From contig JBCAQO010000020.1 in NCBI GenBank assembly GCA_039111635.1, forward strand, positions 1-64,000: a stretch of 64,000 nt of DNA, given 5' to 3'. The notes beneath the pieces are model-generated. The model was not told the origin of the DNA and searched no databases. It saw nothing but the letters and a program-made list of their open reading frames with translations. A program made the position numbers and the translations under genes. Positions 43,900 through 52,314 of the stretch are shown here, piece by piece; the stretch's first letter is position 1; every line of letters starts with the position of its first letter. This DNA is from Heterobasidion occidentale (lineage: Eukaryota; Basidiomycota; Agaricomycetes; Russulales; Bondarzewiaceae).

Positions 43900-46800
43900 A
43901 TGAGCAGCCACATCATTACCCCCATTCAACTTGACGTGCGATTGACAACTCGAGGAAGGAGCGCTGGAGCCAGAGCCACTATCGACTCAGCCTGTGAAGG
44001 GATTTTGGTGAACAAAAAGTGGGTACGAAAGCACAACCTTCCAACCTACCCGTTAAACCGCCTTATCCGTGTTTGCAATGTCGATGACACCGTCAACAAG
44101 GCAGGCCTCATTCGACGAGGCTTAGACGCGAATCTCACCGTCAAGGACAGACGGGGGAGAACCCATACTGAATGCGTCCAGATGTTCATCACCAATCTAG
44201 GGAAAGACGACATGCTCCTAGGAACAGATTGGCTGAAATACCATGACCCCTCCATCGGGTGGAGGCGCCGTGAAGTACACTTTGATTGATGCCCCAAAAA
44301 CTGCCAACAACCATATGGTTTTACCAAGGCAAGGGAAGAGCCTACCAAGAAGGCATGGCTAGCAAAACTACGCGGTGACAAGATTCCTCAGCGGACGAAA
44401 CCGCATCTTGTCTCTGGGCCGGCAGGACCTTCGTGGACTTGGACTAAAGAACAGTGGCGTCAAGTCCCAGCGAAGGAATGGAAATCCCGGCTTTTAGAAA
44501 CGCTCGAGCATAAGTCCCAACAAAACAAGGCTCGGAAATGGCTCGAGGAACAAAAAGCCGAAGGGGAGGAACGCCGGCGAACTTTGAAAAAGGACGCTCA
44601 GGGCGAAGCTTCAAGGAAAATTGCCAAAAAGGCGCAAATACCGTTTGACTCCTCCACAATGGATAGCGGAGAAGAACCCGTCATCAGAAAGGTGGCTCCC
44701 GAACCCTCGGGGTTGGCTAGCTTTGACGAAGACTTAGAGGAGGAAATCGACACGACCGATCTGAAGGACCGAGTACCGTCAGAATATCATTCCTACCTCG
44801 ACATTTTCAGCAAGAGACGATCGCAACGGCTCCCCAAACACATGATCTGGGACCACGCAATAAATCTCAAACCGTCGTTTAAACTCCAAGCTCCAAGGAT
44901 ATTCCCCTTGAGCCCGGATAAACACAACGAGCTAGGGAAATTCGTCAAGGAGCACCTTTCTAGAGGGACAATATGTCGGTCGACAGCACCTAGTGCAGCC
45001 TCCTTTTTCTTTATAAACAAGAAGGATGGAAAACTACGCCCGGTACAGGACTATCGCCACCTTAATGAGCACACCATTCGAGACGTCACCCCCTTGCCTC
45101 TGATCCAAGAACTCTTGGATATTATTCGAGGGGCAACGGTATTCTCGAAGTTGGATGTTTGGTGGGGATATAACAATGTGCGCATCAAAGAAGGGGACAA
45201 GTCCAAAGCGGTGTTTGTAACGCCCCTGGGACTCTTTGAACCCACAGTAATGTTCTTCGGGCTGTGCGATTCCCCAGGGACCTTCCAGGCCATGATGAAC
45301 ATGATCTTCCAAGAGCTCATACTGGCCCGAAATATTGCGGTATACATCGACGACATCCTCATCTTCACAAGGATCACGGCAGAACACATCATGATCGTTC
45401 ACCGAGTCCTCCAAATCCTGTGCGACAATGATCTGTATCTCAAACCAGAGAAATGCGAGTTCCACAAGAAAAAGCTAAACTATTTGGGATACACGATTTC
45501 AAAAGATCACGTCGCCATGGAGGACTCCAAGATTGAAGCAATTCAAGAATGGCCCATCCCTCGCACAGTCCGAGACATCCGCTCCTTCTTAGGTCTAGGG
45601 AATTTTTATCGGCGATTCATTGACAAGTTCTCTTTGATCGCGCAACCCCTACATGATCTCACCAAGAAGGACATGAAATGGGACTGGACAACGAGTTGCC
45701 AGCAGGCTTTTGATCGATTAAAGAAAGCCTTCATCAGTCAACCCGTCCTAATATACCCCGACCCGATGTGCCCATACCGGCTTGTCACCGACGCCTCCCT
45801 CTCCGCATATGGTGCAGTCCTCTTATAGGAAGGACCTGATAATGACTGGCACCCAGTGGCGTACCTATCGGGCTCGTTTTCACCGCCCAAAAGGAACTAC
45901 GACGTACATGACCGCGAACTCCTTGCAATCATCAAGGCGCTGGAACATTGGAAACACTACCTCGAAGGCGCTAGACATCCCTTTGAGATCTGGACAGACC
46001 ACAAGAACCTGGAACATTTTCAGACGGCGCGAGACCTATCAAGGCGACAAGCGCACTGGAGTCTGTTTTTGTCCAGATTTGACTTCCAGCTCAGCTATAA
46101 AGCTGGAATGACCAACCACGCCGATGCTCTGTCCAGGCGTCCAGACCTTAGTGAGGGGGTGGAATCTGATAACAAGGCACAGACTCTGCTCCCATCCAGA
46201 CTTTTCACCGAATCTAGCGAAACTCTAGTAAATTCCAGCGAAAGCATACACGTCAAGGCAACAGAAATCGTATCCTCAGACATCCTCTCCCTTATTCGAC
46301 ACTCGCGCTCCGAACATGACTTGCTAGTGGATGTCTCCCTCAAGAAGCTCTTGGAAAAAGGACCAAAAGCAATGAAAGGTCTCCTAGGGAAATGGACACA
46401 CGAAGACGGTATCACAAGACGAGACGGTTACATATGCGTCCCAAGAGACGATCTCCTCCGGCGGACAATTGTCAAAGCACACCATGATACGATGGCTACA
46501 GGACACCCAGGACGAGCGAAAACCTTGGAATTGGTACAACGCCACTACTGGTGGCCGAGCATGACCAAGTTTGTCCATCAATATGTAGATGGATGCGCAG
46601 TTTGCCAATCCACAAAGAACCTTCCCCACAAGACCCATCCTCCAATCCACCCATTGGAAACTACGAACACCCCTTGGCGTTTTATCTCCACCGATTTCGT
46701 AACAGACCTCCCGGAAAGCAGAGGGTACGATTCAATAAATGTGGTAGTGGACCAGGGCCTGTCGAAAGGAATAGTCATAACTCCGTGCAAGAAGACAATC

Positions 46801-47754
46801 ACGGCCAAGGAAACCACGACGCTCTTCCAGAATAACGTGTTCAAGTGCTACGGTCTACCAACCAAAGTGGTATCCGACAGAGGACCTCAGTTTGCGGCAA
46901 AATTCACGCGAGAACTATGGAAGGGCTTAGGAATCACTCCGGCCCTCAGCACGGCTTATCACCCCCAAACGAACGGAGAAACAGAACGGGTTAATCAGGA
47001 GATCAAACAGTTTTTGCGGGTATTCTGCAACTACCACCAAGATAACTGGGTAGACTTGATCCCCTTTGCAGAATTCTCCCACAACACCCGAAGACACTCC
47101 GCTACAGGGAAATTGCCGTTTGAAGTCCTCTATGGATTTAATCCGCCGTATTCGGTGGACTCAGCATTGGAGACCAAGGTGCCCGCAGTAACTGAACGTC
47201 TACGGCTAATCAAGGAAGTCCAAGAGGACGCGGCTGCCAGCCTACAGATAGCGGCGCAGCACGCCAAAGACCGGGACCTACACTGGAAACTTCCGCAGTG
47301 GGAAACAGGAACCCAAGTTTGGTTAGAAGGAACCCATATTTGGACGACTCATCCAAAGTTCAAACTGGCACCTAGGCGTTATGGTCCTTTCCAAGTGACC
47401 GAAAGAATTGGGCCCCTGGCTTATTGGCTGAAAATACCTGAAACATGGAAGATACACCTGGTATTTCATGCCTCCGTGCTCACCAAATATCATGAGACAG
47501 CGGCCCATGGAGAGAACTTTCCCAGACCAGCACCAGAAATCTTGAATGAAGAAGAACACTACGAAGTGGAGACCATTCTAGATTCAAGGCGCCAAGGACG
47601 AGGAACCAAATACCTCGTCAAGTGGGTCAGATACTCCGAAGCGGATAACACTTGGGAACCCTTTGCCCTCCTCAAAGACTCTGCCGATGAGGCACTTCGT
47701 GAATTTCACGAAAGCTACCCCAACAAACCCCGACCAACGGCGATTAAGTTGTGA
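43900..47754 (+). pseudogene. pol of B2 (protease, RT, RNase H, integrase, chromodomain), two in-frame stops
   Basis: One frame from ATG 43900 to TGA 47754, broken only by TGA 44287-44289 (shared with B1) and TAG 45826-45828 (CAG in B1). Protease motif reads IDSACEG, then LGTDWL. RT has FFFINKKDGKLRPVQDYRHL and active site YIDD. RNase H has TDASLSAYGAVLL and FEIWTDHKNL. Integrase has HPGRAKT...CAVCQ, STDFVTDLP, SDRGPQF and GETERVNQE. Chromodomain YEVETILDSRRQGRGTKYLV ends at 47754. The stop 89 codons into the protease-RT junction being common to both copies suggests an old, possibly trans-mobilised lineage. Confidence 0.88.
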
Positions 47755-47759
47755 AGGGG

Positions 47760-47767
47760 TATATAAA
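47760..47767 (+). promoter_or_regulatory. TATA box between pol and ORF3 of B2
   Basis: TATATAAA lies 6 bases after the pol stop and 48 bases before ATG 47815. It suggests a separate transcript for ORF3. The matching segment is deleted in B1. Confidence 0.45.
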
Positions 47768-47814
47768 GGAGAGCGACCCTCCTTTATCGAAAGCAAGGAT
47801 ATCCTCCCCAGCAC

Positions 47815-49194
47815 ATGTCCAACCACTCCTCTCTTGATTACTCCCCAGGACGCGCTATGCTCATCTATGAAGGAACTACCTCTTCACCATCAAGGAACCC
47901 CTCACCAGACATCATTTTGGCCGTGGCCAACCCCGACACTGGACGACCTAGCCAAGGCAGCCACCCAGCATCTTCAGAGGGAGTTTCCGTACCAGTCTCC
48001 ACCCGTCTCCCCACACTCACCGCCGAAGATCGAGCGGAACTACGAGCCTCATCTCGGATTGAGGGAACTCATGACGAGCACGATGAGAGATGTCAAGAAG
48101 AAGGAAGACCTTCTCCGCCAACGCCTCCGCAACCGACGACAACGTTGGCTCAAGGAAACGCAAGACCGGAGACGAGAAGTAGCGGAGGACAAAGAAACCA
48201 TGCAAGTTTGGCAACGCCTACAGTTACTGAGACAGGTATACGCGAATCAGCAACGACTAGTGCATCGGCTGCCAGGACCAGAGGACCCCCTGTCGGTGGT
48301 GGAAATCTGCACCCCCGAGAATTGGAAGGATTAGGGGATGCGCTGCTCCAGCGCACCACAATCTCGGCGGTAATACAGATGGCCACAGCGCTAGCCTTAC
48401 AGAGGCTCGCTAATTACTTCACAGGGCAACCAGGGAGTGAGAACAGTGACGTTCCCAGGCGCCTCGCAGACGCAAGTGACCAGGTCCGGCTTTTGGCCTA
48501 TGCCGACGATCATCGAGCGGCCTCCTGGTATGCCAGAGGAAATAATGGGGCATACGCCCTACTCATCCATCCCGACGAATTCTCCTCCTTCATCAACCTG
48601 GAGCTCTTACCTGCCCTCATCTCGAGCACAGATCCAGTACTCTCTCCTCACCCCCAGCCCGTTCGGATTGACCCGTTCCGCGTCCAGCCAGAGAATGATG
48701 AAACCAGCAGGGCCATACCAGCGTCGATCAGTCGAGACGCCGCTGTCCAGACGGAATATGTTTGGACCACGGTACAACGACAGGCACGACGAGATCAAGA
48801 GGCCTTTCCTCCCATATCGACAGGACAATCCACTGGGCAGGACGCCGGAGGCAGCAATGAGGAGCATCCTCCAAGGTACAGGAGGAACGAGAGACGAGGG
48901 AACCCGAGGACAAGAGCGACACCCAAACCCGGCCGAGATAGTCTTAGAAGAACTCAACCAAGAGATTCGCCGGCTCCAAACCGTCCTCAAGATAATCGAA
49001 CTGAGGGAACGCATCCTCACTTTGGCAGACGAGCTCAAATCCGCCAGCGACCGGCTCAGCGAACTGCTGCCTGGACTTGGGCAGAATTAGACGCATGGAA
49101 TGAGGTCGATAATGGGAACTACGACGACGCCGATCCATATTACCGACCCGACGAGGGATACGGAGATTTTGGGGACATTGGCGGAGGATATTAG
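47815..49194 (+). CDS. ORF3 region of B2, frame 1 (459 codons)
   Basis: Open frame from ATG 47815. Its 48340-48600 part (LLQRTTISAVIQMATALALQ, LLAYADDHRAASWYARGNN) differs from B1 at 18 sites: 4, 2 and 12 at codon positions 1, 2 and 3, so it is coding. Further on is DAAVQTE (LC8-like motif) and an Arg/Pro-rich tail ending in an acidic Tyr/Gly segment. Between 47990 and 48334 the other frame is the constrained one, so this ORF is unlikely to be translated whole from its ATG. No membrane segment, no known domain. Confidence 0.55.
   Translation: MSNHSSLDYSPGRAMLIYEGTTSSPSRNPSPDIILAVANPDTGRPSQGSHPASSEGVSVPVSTRLPTLTAEDRAELRASSRIEGTHDEHDERCQEEGRPSPPTPPQPTTTLAQGNARPETRSSGGQRNHASLATPTVTETGIRESATTSASAARTRGPPVGGGNLHPRELEGLGDALLQRTTISAVIQMATALALQRLANYFTGQPGSENSDVPRRLADASDQVRLLAYADDHRAASWYARGNNGAYALLIHPDEFSSFINLELLPALISSTDPVLSPHPQPVRIDPFRVQPENDETSRAIPASISRDAAVQTEYVWTTVQRQARRDQEAFPPISTGQSTGQDAGGSNEEHPPRYRRNERRGNPRTRATPKPGRDSLRRTQPRDSPAPNRPQDNRTEGTHPHFGRRAQIRQRPAQRTAAWTWAELDAWNEVDNGNYDDADPYYRPDEGYGDFGDIGGGY
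47870..48334 (+). CDS. ORF3 region of B2, frame 2 coiled-coil protein
   Basis: Frame 2 reads LWPRP-type Pro/Trp-rich residues, then a long charged coiled coil (RELMTSTMRDVKKKEDLL, LQLLRQVYANQQRLVHRL) and stops at TAG 48332-48334, as in B1. The copies differ at 40 sites over ~100 codons: 5, 12 and 23 at positions 1, 2, 3; three of the five first-position changes are silent. Many second-position changes are CGN versus CAN. This frame codes for protein in the family. Its start is uncertain because it overlaps frame 1. Confidence 0.55.
   Translation, partial: KELPLHHQGTPHQTSFWPWPTPTLDDLAKAATQHLQREFPYQSPPVSPHSPPKIERNYEPHLGLRELMTSTMRDVKKKEDLLRQRLRNRRQRWLKETQDRRREVAEDKETMQVWQRLQLLRQVYANQQRLVHRLPGPEDPLSVVEICTPENWKD
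48437..49090 (+). CDS. ORF3 region of B2, frame 2 C-terminal coiled coil
   Basis: Frame 2 reopens and ends with a leucine-rich coil (VLEELNQEIRRLQTVLKII, LADELKSASDRLSELLPG) before TAG 49088-49090. B1 has TGA where B2 has CGG, but retains the coil residues after it. Only this terminal part looks protein-like; upstream parts resemble an out-of-frame reading of frame 1. Confidence 0.4.
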   Translation: MRTVTFPGASQTQVTRSGFWPMPTIIERPPGMPEEIMGHTPYSSIPTNSPPSSTWSSYLPSSRAQIQYSLLTPSPFGLTRSASSQRMMKPAGPYQRRSVETPLSRRNMFGPRYNDRHDEIKRPFLPYRQDNPLGRTPEAAMRSILQGTGGTRDEGTRGQERHPNPAEIVLEELNQEIRRLQTVLKIIELRERILTLADELKSASDRLSELLPGLGQN

Positions 49195-49284
49195 ACAAGG
49201 GAGTTAAGGAACCCCTTGTCTCAGAAGGTGACGGAGAGGAAAGGACCCTCCGCACCACAGGTACCGGTTTCACGTACAGGACAC

Positions 49285-50880
49285 CGGCGGACGTCCTGCA
49301 TGACGTTAAACTGTGAAAAGATAAGAAGGCAGGGGAAGTACCTGGCCATGCGTGTTTCAACCCTCTGGTCTGGAAGGACAAGCATCTAACACTCTTGTTG
49401 TCAAGAGGTATTCTGACAAGCGAATCGGGTGTCCCGCTTGGATCCCCAGTTTTACATGACCCTTTCCGCATTAGGAGGTCCTTGGATTCAACAAATAACT
49501 GGTACTGATATGCCGGCCTTCTCGATCGTGTGGCGCAACCGAGAGGCTATGATGATGCAAGAATATTGGTGGGAAATCGTGTTGCATGTTCGCCGTTGGG
49601 GAACGGCGGACCCTACCTCGCTGTCAAGGTCTGACAGGTGTCTTGGACGTCCCACTTTGGATTTCCAGTTTTACAGGGCCGTTTCCGCATTAGGGGGCCC
49701 TATCTGCGATGCCGGTGCTTAGTGACCGCACTTCACTAAGTAACCAAATAGGACAAATTACATCCGCAACAATGTAAAACTACGGAAGGCTTGGTCCGCA
49801 ATGACTATAAACTAGTTACCGTCCGGAACGACGTTAAAGCTACCAAGGACCCTCGGAGCGTGGTTGCATTCTGGTAGATGGTGGAAGGGAGGGCCTCCAC
49901 CATTGCAGAACCCTGCCGACTAGGTCAAGGCGCTTCCATATTCCATACGCCTTACAGTAAAAGAATATGGGGTCAACACGGTTCAAATCCATGCAAGGGG
50001 TTTGGGGACATGGTGCGGGTTGTCAGCCATCCGACAGGACCACAACTATGCCATGGTGCGCCCATTCTACCCTTGGAGTCCGAAGCAAGGATTCCGCTTC
50101 AAGGGCCAGTCAAGAGGCAACTGGGATCGTGCCTCAGGTTTAGGACGTCCTCTATGACGGTAAACTGGGGTTGCCCTTTCCTTTACAGGGCCAACGTCCG
50201 CGAAGACGTTAAACTACCGCTCCTTTCAGCATAGGAGATGTCGATTGACATCGTGGTTGAAGCCACAATGTTGATCTAGTCCGCGATGACAATAAACTAG
50301 TGTCCCTCTGTTCTAGGGAAGTCATATTGGAGCTGGAATTACCGTGTCCAGCTGCAATAGTCCGAAATGACCTTAAACTACCCTCACCCCGGAGGATTAA
50401 ATCTATCGAGGCTCGGGAGGTTCAAGCCAGGCAATAGCGGACGTCCGCAATGACTATAAACTAGTTGCCATCCTTCATGACGATAAACTGAGCAGCCCTT
50501 CAATCACAGGGCCATGTGAGTTGCGTCAAAATAGGCTCTCGAGTCTATTCTGGCAGCTCTATAAGTTATCCGGTTTGATATAGTATAAACCGTCACCATC
50601 CTGCCTCAGTAGGAACCCTGTCAAGACGGCTGTACTTGGTCTAGGGCTCTATGCGCATCACCGATGAATGTTCCGGCGCGCAGAAAAGGTCTTCCATCTT
50701 GTTTACAGGTACTCCTACGTCGGAAGATGGATAGGTCCGCAACGACCTTGGCGTAAACTAGCAGGGCAGTCCGCAACGACTTATGTATAAACTAGCCCCA
50801 GTCCACGAAGACTTAAGGATAAACTAGAGGACGTCCGCAAAGACACAAAACTACAGACGTCCGGCACGACGTTCAACTAC
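49285..50880 (+). repeat. Array of ~15 copies of a 20-nt motif alternating with stem-loops (family B)
   Basis: Consensus GTCCGCAATGAC, 2-9 bases, TAAACTA. Copies near 49293, 49761, 49793, 49820, 50143, 50193, 50278, 50360, 50441, 50467, 50733, 50766, 50800, 50830, 50855. Between them are inverted repeats: ATGGTGGA/TCCACCAT (49878), GAGGCA/TGCCTC (~50112), GATGTC/GACATC (~50238), TATTGGAGCTGGA paired with TCCAGCTGCAATA (~50325), GCCCT/AGGGC (~50496), CGGTTT/AAACCG (~50568). No conserved ORF. B1 has the same layout with 14 copies. Role unknown. Confidence 0.8.
49905..50003 (+). ncRNA. tRNA-like block inside family B
   Basis: D-arm/A-box-like TGCCGACTAGGTCAAGGCGC resembles Leu/Ser tRNAs. A 5-bp stem CCATA/TATGG is conserved in B1, and the T-arm/B-box GGTTCAAATCC is perfect. 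Spacing of A and B boxes (~60 bases) fits RNA polymerase III promoters. The acceptor stem does not pair, so this is a tRNA-derived relic or module and not a tRNA gene. Confidence 0.4.
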
Positions 50881-51712
50881 CAGGACATACCTTACGCTGA
50901 CCCCAAATAATTACCGTCAAGGTGGATACCATGGTCTACTCAAGAAACCATGGGGTTCAAGGTCTATTCTTCAAAATCCTTACTTCGTGTTCAATACGCG
51001 GAGTGCGGCTGCATGCTCGCTCCCATGTGACAAACAAACTCTGGACAAACACCAATCTCTAACCAGGACGGGCCACCGTATGGGGCTAACAGAGTTAGGG
51101 ATCTTCAAAGGGGTCTTGCCGGACTCAAAACAAGTCAAGAACTGTCTATTCTTGATAGGTTGGTGGGCCTAAGCCTTGATAAAGCGATCAACCCACACAC
51201 CTGGAGTCCCCCTCGATACCGGAGATCACGGAGATGAAGATCTATCCTGGAAACACTGAAGCATGGCCTTCGGCATTTTGGAAGAAGAACAACACACACC
51301 CATCCACAGACGAGTTTCTATTTCATCATATAATCATTTGCACGACACCTTTCTGCATCGTCGCCAGAAGAGACTGGCTTATCAAACCTACCAGGGAGTC
51401 CTGGTCGAGTAGCTGCCTATCGACTCTAGGAGTGTACTCACACAAAACGTAACGGTGAAGAAAGAACACCGGGAAGAAACACGGTATTGTGGTGATACCG
51501 CAGGACTTCAGATCAAACAGCTCAACGGAGATGGAAAACTCCTAGGTGTTGTAAACAACGTAAGTCGGTCTTCGCCCCAGAAAACGAAGTCATATCGGGA
51601 AGACGCATCCCGATGGTTGTTGGACGACCAGAAAGCAAGTGTACGTGGAATGACGATGAAGCTCGCGGAGGCGAGTAGTCCCCTCAGGAGTTGGGACCTA
51701 GAAAGGGGGTAA
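50881..51712 (+). other. 3' end of B2 internal region and PPT
   Basis: No conserved frame compared with B1 25781-26600. Ends with the PPT TAGAAAGGGGGTAA at 51699-51712 next to the 3' LTR. Confidence 0.6.
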
Positions 51713-52314
51713 TGTTATGACTTGACCGATCGGAGCCCGTCGGAGCTGGTCTATCTGATGGTTCAAGCATCACATGCTAGGCGGCTCCACCATGGAGCGT
51801 ACATCAAGGTATTTGGCATGTCCTTACGATCCGACCGAACCGATGGTTCTTCAAGACATCGGTAGAGGATATATGGGAAGGGTCAACGATGCAGCGGATT
51901 GATAAGACAGGCATTCACATGCCATGGGCTTAGGGCTTATGGGTAAGCACCTCGTTGCACCAGGATGGATAGGTGCGACTGGAGAAGTACAAGAGTAGGC
52001 GCCGGCTGAGAAAGATGGCGACCACAGCTCTCCTGGGATGGGTACCCGGAGAAGCATACGAACTCTTACCCTATACCCTATACAGTATATAAGGCCCATA
52101 GAATAGGCTGAGGATCTTCAGTCTATTCTCCTTGTTCAGTAGCAGTCTTCCTACTGCTACCCTTGTTCCCTACCGTCCTCCTACAGTAGAATCATCATTG
52201 AACCTTCCTGTACCATTGCCTGATACAGTCGAGACCGCCCCCACCACTCAGTCCACCGTGCGACCTAGGGAAGAACCTGTTACTCTTGGGTTATCGAACA
52301 AGCAGTTCGTAACA
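51713..52314 (+). repeat. 3' LTR of B2
   Basis: 602 bp, 11 transitions relative to the 5' LTR, followed by CTTCC. Confidence 0.95.

Larger units (their letters stand above)
41516..52314 (+). mobile_element. Ty3/gypsy element family B, copy B2 (complete)
   Basis: 10.8-kb plus-strand element, LTRs 41516-42117 and 51713-52314, both 602 bp, with 11 differences, all transitions. Target duplication CTTCC at 41511-41515 and 52315-52319. Order: LTR, gag, overlapping frame, protease-RT-RNase H-integrase-chromodomain, TATA, ORF3 region, motif/stem-loop array, PPT, LTR. Inserted in a KDZ transposase exon. Gag has a frameshift and stops; pol has two stops. Confidence 0.96.

Noticed and set aside
47815..48334. 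Frame 1 of ORF3 read whole from ATG 47815
   Set aside because: Between 47990 and 48334 substitutions favour frame 2, so frame 1 there is probably not translated.
49285..50880. CRISPR-like array
   Set aside because: Motifs are degenerate, spacing is irregular, spacers are conserved between copies, and the host is a eukaryote.
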